Below the pieces are notes generated by a model, which made no database searches, was not told where the DNA came from, and saw nothing but the letters and a program-made list of their open reading frames with translations. From JAFDZW01 sp964404255 (lineage in GTDB: Bacteria > Bacteroidota > Ignavibacteria > Palsa-1295), in the NCBI GenBank assembly GCA_964404255.1, contig CAYOJJ010000002.1, forward strand, positions 1 to 64,000: a stretch of 64,000 nucleotides of DNA, written 5' to 3'. Below are positions 59,728 through 64,000 of the stretch, one piece after another (position 1 is the stretch's first letter; the number at the start of each line of letters is the position of its first letter). A program made the position numbers and the translations under genes.

Positions 59728-60690
59728 ATGCGAAGCGAATTACAAGACCCGAATTACCTTAAGGATATTATCGAAGCGCTGGTCTTTGCCAGCGACGAAC
59801 CGCTTTCGCCGGGCGATATCCGCTCGCTCATCCTCGATGAGCCGGTAAAGCGGGCGGCTGCTCCTGCCGAAGGCAGCGATGAAGCCGAAGCTCAGCCAGA
59901 ACCCCTGGCCGAAGAAGGTGCCGAACAACCGGCAACCGGTAAGCGCGCGAAAAAGAACCCGCTTGAGTTTACGACGATTCGTGAATCGGTAGAGCTGCTC
60001 AATGCCAGCTATGAAGAAACCGGCCGCGCGTTTCGTATTGTGGAGATAGCCGGAGGCTTTCAGTTCGCTACGCTGCCGACACTGAGCATGTATGTGGCGC
60101 GCTTATATAAAGAGCGTTCTCGTCGACGCCTTTCGAGCGCTGCACTCGAGACGCTTGCTATCATCGCCTATAAGCAGCCGGTCTCCAAAGCCGATGTTGA
60201 AAATATTCGCGGTGTTAATTGCGATGAAGTATTGAAATCGCTGCTCGAAAAAAATCTTGTGACCATCACGGGCCGTGCCGAGTCAGTCGGGCGTCCATTG
60301 TTATATGGTACCACCGATGAATTCTTGCGCCAGTTCGGTCTTGCCTCGATGAGGGACCTGCCGAAACCGCGTGAGATCGAAGAACTGCTCAAAGAAGAAG
60401 CCGTCAAAGCAACCACGCTTGAAGAAGCTGCCAACGAATTTGTAGATCCCGATGCCGAACAAGAAGCCGTTACGATCGACGAAATCATCGCTGTCTCTAA
60501 AGAAGAAAACGCCCAAGAACTCCGCGACGAAGAGCTCAGGAATGAAGAGCTTCGGAATGCAGAAGATGAAGACGGCAGCCAAGCGGAAGCTGGAATACAA
60601 GAAGCCGGAGATCATGAGCCCCGAGACGAAGAAGGGCTCGCCGGCTCCGAAGTCAGCTCACGGGAAGCCGCTCCCGTTGAAGAAGCGTAA
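59728..60690 (+). CDS. scpB: Segregation and condensation protein B
   Basis: A 320-aa protein with the two winged-helix domains of ScpB: NYLKDIIEALVFASDEPLSP at the start and RLSSAALETLAIIAYKQPVSKADVENIRGV with GRAESVGRPLLYGTTDEFL. An acidic, Ala/Glu-rich insertion of about 40 residues (52-90) interrupts the first domain. A long acidic tail (from about residue 235, rich in E, D and A) makes it longer than most ScpB (about 180-220). The tail DNA contains short imperfect repeats (NEELRN). Forms condensin with ScpA and SMC. Confidence 0.93.
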   Translation: MRSELQDPNYLKDIIEALVFASDEPLSPGDIRSLILDEPVKRAAAPAEGSDEAEAQPEPLAEEGAEQPATGKRAKKNPLEFTTIRESVELLNASYEETGRAFRIVEIAGGFQFATLPTLSMYVARLYKERSRRRLSSAALETLAIIAYKQPVSKADVENIRGVNCDEVLKSLLEKNLVTITGRAESVGRPLLYGTTDEFLRQFGLASMRDLPKPREIEELLKEEAVKATTLEEAANEFVDPDAEQEAVTIDEIIAVSKEENAQELRDEELRNEELRNAEDEDGSQAEAGIQEAGDHEPRDEEGLAGSEVSSREAAPVEEA

Positions 60691-60733
60691 CACCGCACCG
60701 CACTCCCGAGATAGAAATACCACGGTAGAGACA

Positions 60734-61450
60734 ATGCGTCTCAATAGATTCATCGCCTCTGGCGGTGTTTCTTCAAGACGCAAAGCCGATGAATTAATAG
60801 TCCAGGGTAAGGTTACCGTTAATGGAAAAACGGTAACGGAATTAGGAGTACAGGTACATCCGTACCAGGATCATATAACGGTCAATGGAGCGACTATTTC
60901 TCTCAAAGAGCGCTTCTTATATTTGGTACTCAATAAACCAAAGGATGTAATTACCACCGTCAAAGATGAAAGAGATCGGAAGACGGTAATGAGTCTTATA
61001 ACTGCTCACGAGCGAGTCTATCCTATCGGCCGTCTCGATAGGCAAACCACCGGTGTTCTCCTGTTTACTAACGATGGCGAACTTACCGCCCGCCTGACGC
61101 ACCCGAAGTATCAGATCCCAAGAGTCTATCATGCCGTGCTCGATAAACCACTCAAGCGCGACGATGCGGAGAAAATTGCAAAAGGTGGCGTGAATATTGG
61201 CCGCGGAGATATTACCTCGGCCGTTGAATTAGATCTTTCTACCCGCGATCCTAAAGACGTCGTCATTACGCTTCGTGAAGGTAAATACCATGAAGTCCGC
61301 CGCCTGTTCGAAGTCCATGGTTACGAAGTGCAAAAGCTTGACCGCCTGATGTTCGCCGGCATAACGCACCAAGGAATGCGCCGCGGAGAAACCCGCCCGC
61401 TGGTCCAAAAAGAAGTAAAAGCCCTGAAACGGGCTGTGGGGTTAGAATAG
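60734..61450 (+). CDS. Pseudouridine synthase, RsuA/RluB family
   Basis: A 238-aa enzyme that isomerises uridine to pseudouridine in rRNA. An S4 RNA-binding domain opens the protein (MRLNRFIASGGVSSRRKADELI), and the catalytic motif is IGRLDRQTTGVLLFTNDG with the active Asp. A RluB-like end includes EGKYHEVRRLFEVHG. ATG 60734 with GGTAGAG before it is chosen because the S4 domain starts exactly there. The frame is open upstream to 60452, overlapping scpB. A longer form with a basic N-terminal extension (starts at 60557, 60566 or 60614) is possible and would overlap scpB in another frame. Confidence 0.85.
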   Translation: MRLNRFIASGGVSSRRKADELIVQGKVTVNGKTVTELGVQVHPYQDHITVNGATISLKERFLYLVLNKPKDVITTVKDERDRKTVMSLITAHERVYPIGRLDRQTTGVLLFTNDGELTARLTHPKYQIPRVYHAVLDKPLKRDDAEKIAKGGVNIGRGDITSAVELDLSTRDPKDVVITLREGKYHEVRRLFEVHGYEVQKLDRLMFAGITHQGMRRGETRPLVQKEVKALKRAVGLE

Positions 61451-61533
61451 CCTTCTATTCCTCAGAATCCCAAATCCTACTATTCCCGTACCGGATTACA
61501 ATAAACCCGGCGAACGTTCGTCTATTACTGTGA

Positions 61534-62127
61534 ATGAACGATTCGCTCATATCAATGCCGAATTTGGCTGCGTCTGACAACCGAACGATCTCTGAAGTAG
61601 TCGCCCGGTATAGGACACGGTTGATGGATTTCATTCGCCCTCGCGTTGCTTCGAATGAGGATGCGGAAGATATCCTGCAGGAGGTATTCTATGAGCTGAC
61701 GGAAGCCGTGCGCATGATGCAGCCCGTCGATCAAATGACCGGCTGGCTCTTTACCGTCGCGCGCAACCGCATCACTGATCTCTATCGCAAAAAGAAAGCG
61801 ACTCCGTTCTCTGCGCTCGAAACGCAGGATGAAGACGATGAACTTTCCGATGTGATTGGCGGTCTGCTGGTCGATTCCGATTCCACACCCGAAACCGAAC
61901 TGCTCAGAAGTATGGTCTGGGAACGCTTGCAAGAAGCGTTGGCCGAGCTCCCGGACGAACAACGCGAGGTCTTTATCGAGCATGAGTTACAGGGAGTATC
62001 GTTTAAGGAGATCGCCCATCGTACCGGCGCAAGTATCAATACACTGCTCTCGCGAAAGCGCTATGCGGTGTTACATCTGCGCGAACGGCTGCAGGATCTC
62101 TACGAAGCGTTTTTAGATATCGATTAA
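61534..62127 (+). CDS. ECF-type RNA polymerase sigma factor
   Basis: A 197-aa sigma-70 family protein with region 2 (RYRTRLMDFIRPRV, NEDAEDILQEVFYEL, GWLFTVARNRITDLYRKKK) and region 4 (LPDEQREVFIEHELQGVSFKEIAHRTGASINTLLSRKRYAV). The linker between is acidic. An ATG at 61555 is a second possible start. Directly downstream is a His-rich membrane protein, possibly its regulator or target; no classical anti-sigma zinc-binding motif (HxxxCxxC) was found there. Confidence 0.88.
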   Translation: MNDSLISMPNLAASDNRTISEVVARYRTRLMDFIRPRVASNEDAEDILQEVFYELTEAVRMMQPVDQMTGWLFTVARNRITDLYRKKKATPFSALETQDEDDELSDVIGGLLVDSDSTPETELLRSMVWERLQEALAELPDEQREVFIEHELQGVSFKEIAHRTGASINTLLSRKRYAVLHLRERLQDLYEAFLDID

Positions 62128-62171
62128 TTATGAAGAAGATCGGTGACACCGATCATTGAAAGGAAACAGAT

Positions 62172-62618
62172 ATGTGGCAACAACAGCACAATCATAAAAA
62201 AGGCTGGCTCTTCTTATTTATCCCACTCGGCATTGCGGCTATGAGCCTTCTTGTAATGTTGTTATGGAATGCACTCATTCCGGATATTTTCCATCTACGT
62301 GAGATCGGATATTGGGAAGCAGCAGGATTGCTCATCCTCTCGAAGATTCTCCTGAGCGGTTTTAGTGGGCGCGGGCATCATCACCATAACCATAATCACT
62401 CTCATAATGAGTGGAAGAACGAATGGAAACAGCAGTGGAAAAATAAATGGGAGCACATGACCCCCGAAGAACGCGACCGCTTCAAGATGAAGCTCCGCTA
62501 CAAAGGCGGCTTCGGCAACTGGGAATTCGAAGCCGGCCCGCACGACCCAAGAGAGGGACAACGCCCACCGGAGCCACCCCCACCTCCGTCGGAGGGCTAC
62601 GTGCCCCCACAAGGATAA
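62172..62618 (+). CDS. Membrane protein with His-rich and Pro-rich tail
   Basis: A 148-aa protein. Two transmembrane helices (about residues 13-35 and 47-65) are followed by a short His/Asn-rich stretch (GHHHHNHNHSHN), an amphipathic charged segment with repeated W-K (EWKNEWKQQWKNKWEHMTPEERDRFKMKL) and a Pro-rich C-terminus. The charged segment would face the cytoplasm. The histidines suggest metal binding. It stands 44 bases after the sigma factor, with AAAGGAA nearby, and may be its partner. No family recognised. Confidence 0.65.
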   Translation: MWQQQHNHKKGWLFLFIPLGIAAMSLLVMLLWNALIPDIFHLREIGYWEAAGLLILSKILLSGFSGRGHHHHNHNHSHNEWKNEWKQQWKNKWEHMTPEERDRFKMKLRYKGGFGNWEFEAGPHDPREGQRPPEPPPPPSEGYVPPQG

Positions 62619-62628
62619 GTGTACCAAT

Positions 62629-62657
62629 AAAAAATCCGCCTTGGCGGATTTTTTATT
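62629..62657. terminator. Bidirectional-type terminator
   Basis: AAAAAATCCGCC-TT-GGCGGATTTTTT: a perfect stem with A and T flanks. Ends the sigma-factor operon. Confidence 0.88.
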
Positions 62658-62659
62658 GC

Positions 62660-62976
62660 TCTTCACTAAACCTGTCATTCCGAACCGAAGGGAGGAATCC
62701 CTTGAATGTCCTAACGAATCGTCTTACGAAGCATATAATAAGAATTCCTTCTCCCTTTAAGGGAGAAGGATTAAAGGATGAGGGTAAGATGGTCAAGAAG
62801 AAAAAATATTAAAGGTCATCAGCGCCCACCATTGAAATGGTGGGCTATTTTGTTGCCGTCCCTTCGGGACTCAAATACGTTTCGGTGGCCTGTACTAAGT
62901 CTGTCATTCCGAACCGAAGCGAGAAATCCCCTGATGTCTTAACCAATCGTCTTATGAAGTACATTATAAAAATCTG
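62660..62976. repeat. Repeat cluster: two copies of repeat A and small hairpins
   Basis: Repeat A copies at 62672-62728 and 62902-62956, both in plus orientation. Between them is a TTCTCCCTTTAAGGGAGAAGGA hairpin (about 62748-62770) and a GCCCACCATT-GAA-ATGGTGGGC hairpin (62825-62847) followed by GTCCC-TTC-GGGAC. No gene lies in this stretch. Confidence 0.7.
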
Positions 62977-63186
62977 TTATTCCTCATTTGAAATAAAGAG
63001 AAGGTGAATCTCAATCTTTAAGGCTTTGGCTATTTTTTCTAAATTACAGACGCTAATATTTACAGTCCCGCGCTCTAAAGCCGAAACGAAATTTAAGCTG
63101 AGCCGTGATCGTACAGCAAGCTTTTCCTGAGACCACCCTAACCGTGAGCGATAAAGACGAATGTTGTCTCCAATTATCTTTTTCAT
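62977..63186 (-). CDS. XRE-family HTH regulator
   Basis: A 69-aa single-domain Cro/CI-type protein: IIGDNIRLYRSRLGWSQEKLAVRSRLSLNFVSALERGTVNISVCNLEKIAKALKIEIHLLF. The helix-turn-helix lies at about residues 18-40. It is shorter than, and different from, the XRE protein at 34781, but also sits in a repeat cluster with no partner gene. AT-rich codons hint at a different origin from the neighbouring core genes. Confidence 0.85.
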   Translation of the reverse strand: MKKIIGDNIRLYRSRLGWSQEKLAVRSRLSLNFVSALERGTVNISVCNLEKIAKALKIEIHLLFISNEE

Positions 63187-63352
63187 CCAGATTATTATTA
63201 TGAATATTAATCACTATACCTTTACTCTTATTTAGTACCAATATTACCCGTTATAACGTGTGTTTTTTAGTACAATGACATATATGTAAATTACGAGTAT
63301 TTAGCTTATAGTAGTTCAACCCCCTCGGTCGAATTATTAATTTATAGAAATA

Positions 63353-63570
63353 AGGAGTCCCGTAGGGACGAAACATTGGTAGCCCCGTGCGTAAGCCCGG
63401 GGTAAAGAGGTAATAAAAAGATCGAGCTCCGTAGAAGCGACACATAAAAGATAGATAGATCCAATGAATAATAACAATATGTCGCTCCTATGGAGATCTG
63501 ATTCTTTTATAAAATAAACAACCCCGCGCTTGCGCACGGGGCTATGTAGCTGCCGCCCGCTACAGCGGGC
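63353..63570. repeat. Nested inverted-repeat element, second copy
   Basis: Outer arms AGCCCCGTGCGTAAGCCCGG type (63381-63403) and its inverse (63521-63543), imperfect here. Inner arms are GAGCTCCGTAGAAGCGACA (from 63424) and TGTCGCTCCTATGGAGATC (from 63480). A short GCCCGCTACAGCGGGC palindrome follows at 63554-63569. It is related to the element at 34441 but more diverged. No ORF. Confidence 0.7.
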
Positions 63571-63593
63571 TACGTTTCTGTATTAGAAGGCCG

Positions 63594-63695
63594 GTTAAGA
63601 CGTCTGGGGATTCCTCACTACGTTCGGAATGACAGGTTCAATAAGGGCCTTGGATATAAATACCATACCCCATACCCTACACCCCATACCCCAGC
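63594..63695 (-). repeat. Repeat A (minus copy) and C-rich tract
   Basis: Repeat A core at 63594-63636 in minus orientation, then a C-rich ATACCCCATACCC tract at 63661-63695 directly before the glyQS stop codon. Confidence 0.7.
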
Positions 63696-64000
63696 TTACA
63701 CCGGGCACTCGATCTTCTCTAACAGATATCCCTTCACTTTATCCATTGGCAGTCTGATCTGCTGCATAGAATCGCGTTCGCGGATCGTTACGGTTTGATC
63801 GTTGAGTGTATCGCTATCGACGGTGATACAGAACGGTGTGCCGATCTCGTCCTGGCGGCGGTAACGGCGGCCGACGGCGCCGCTATCATCGTAAAATACT
63901 TTCATCGAGCGGCGAAGATCGGCCGTTAATTTTTCGGCGATCTCCGGCATACCGTCTTTATTGACGAGCGGTAGGATTGCAGCTTTGATCGGTGCTAAGA
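63696..64000 (-). CDS. glyQS: Glycyl-tRNA synthetase, C-terminal part (partial)
   Basis: The last 101 codons of a single-chain class II glycyl-tRNA synthetase. The visible part is the anticodon-binding domain: LAPIKAAILPLVNKDGMPEI, YDDSGAVGRRYRRQDEIGTP and FCITVDSDTLND, with TVTIRERDSMQQIRLPMDKV near the end. The rest lies beyond the window. The protein charges tRNA-Gly. Confidence 0.93.
   Translation of the reverse strand, partial: LAPIKAAILPLVNKDGMPEIAEKLTADLRRSMKVFYDDSGAVGRRYRRQDEIGTPFCITVDSDTLNDQTVTIRERDSMQQIRLPMDKVKGYLLEKIECPV

Overview
The window is a chromosome segment of a Bacteroidota/FCB-group bacterium. I infer this from six secreted proteins with a C-terminal type IX secretion (T9SS) sorting domain, from DUF4199, DUF1800/DUF1501, DUF4397 and PD40-OmpA protein families, and above all from repeated promoter elements of the Bacteroidota type (TAnnTTTG). 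A Kapabacteria/Ignavibacteria-like lineage is my best guess, but no taxonomic search was possible. The window opens in the 3' end of a 23S rRNA, followed by 5S rRNA, and closes inside a glycyl-tRNA synthetase gene.

Layout. 0-0.75 kb: rRNA operon end. 0.8-18.5 kb: mostly plus-strand single genes: three T9SS cargo proteins with Asp-box/BNR-type repeats, a cytochrome P450, a membrane-tethered LuxR-type regulator, VOC (glyoxalase-fold) and GNAT enzymes, and a duplicated pair of GT-C-type membrane proteins around a DUF4234 protein. A decayed VOC pseudogene lies at about 13.1 kb. 18.6-28.1 kb: a minus-strand block with a Y-family polymerase (umuC-like), a 51-codon DUF4287-like ORF, a VOC protein, a ClC channel/transporter with CBS domains, a MarR regulator with a palindromic operator, trmO, a secreted redoxin, a stand-alone DsbD-alpha protein and leuS.

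28.2-36.4 kb: an accessory region full of interspersed repeats. It holds arsR-arsI-arsC with two ArsR-type operators, a secreted CBM9-like protein, tRNA-Leu(GAG), then an AT-rich stretch with a GluR0-like glutamate-receptor K+ channel. Convergent to it, with no base between the stop codons, is a voltage-gated-like channel whose selectivity filter has lost both glycines. Beyond these are a small Ser/Arg-rich exported peptide, nested hairpin elements, one intact and one frameshifted XRE regulator. Two copies of a composite repeat of about 150 bp lie in opposite orientation near 30.0 and 36.1 kb and bracket the channel genes.

36.4-62.6 kb: core and envelope functions: the DUF1800/DUF1501 pair, a TrmH-type methyltransferase, a histidine kinase, a class A PBP, LpxH-like phosphatase, a DUF4397 lipoprotein, a PorE-like beta-propeller/CRD/OmpA protein, a 1440-aa T9SS cargo with an IgGFc-binding-like N-terminus, an outer-membrane barrel, transaldolase, another T9SS cargo, scpA-scpB-rsuA-family pseudouridine synthase, and a sigma factor followed by a His-rich membrane protein. 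62.6-63.7 kb: a second repeat cluster with another XRE gene, then the glyQS 3' end.

The genes do not form one pathway. The recurring theme is the cell envelope: secreted T9SS proteins, outer-membrane proteins, peptidoglycan and lipid A enzymes, and ion channels. The most unusual part is the channel pair in the repeat-rich island. Several start codons sit 4-5 nt after a TAnnTTTG element, which suggests leaderless mRNAs. No CRISPR array, transposase, integrase or replication origin was seen.
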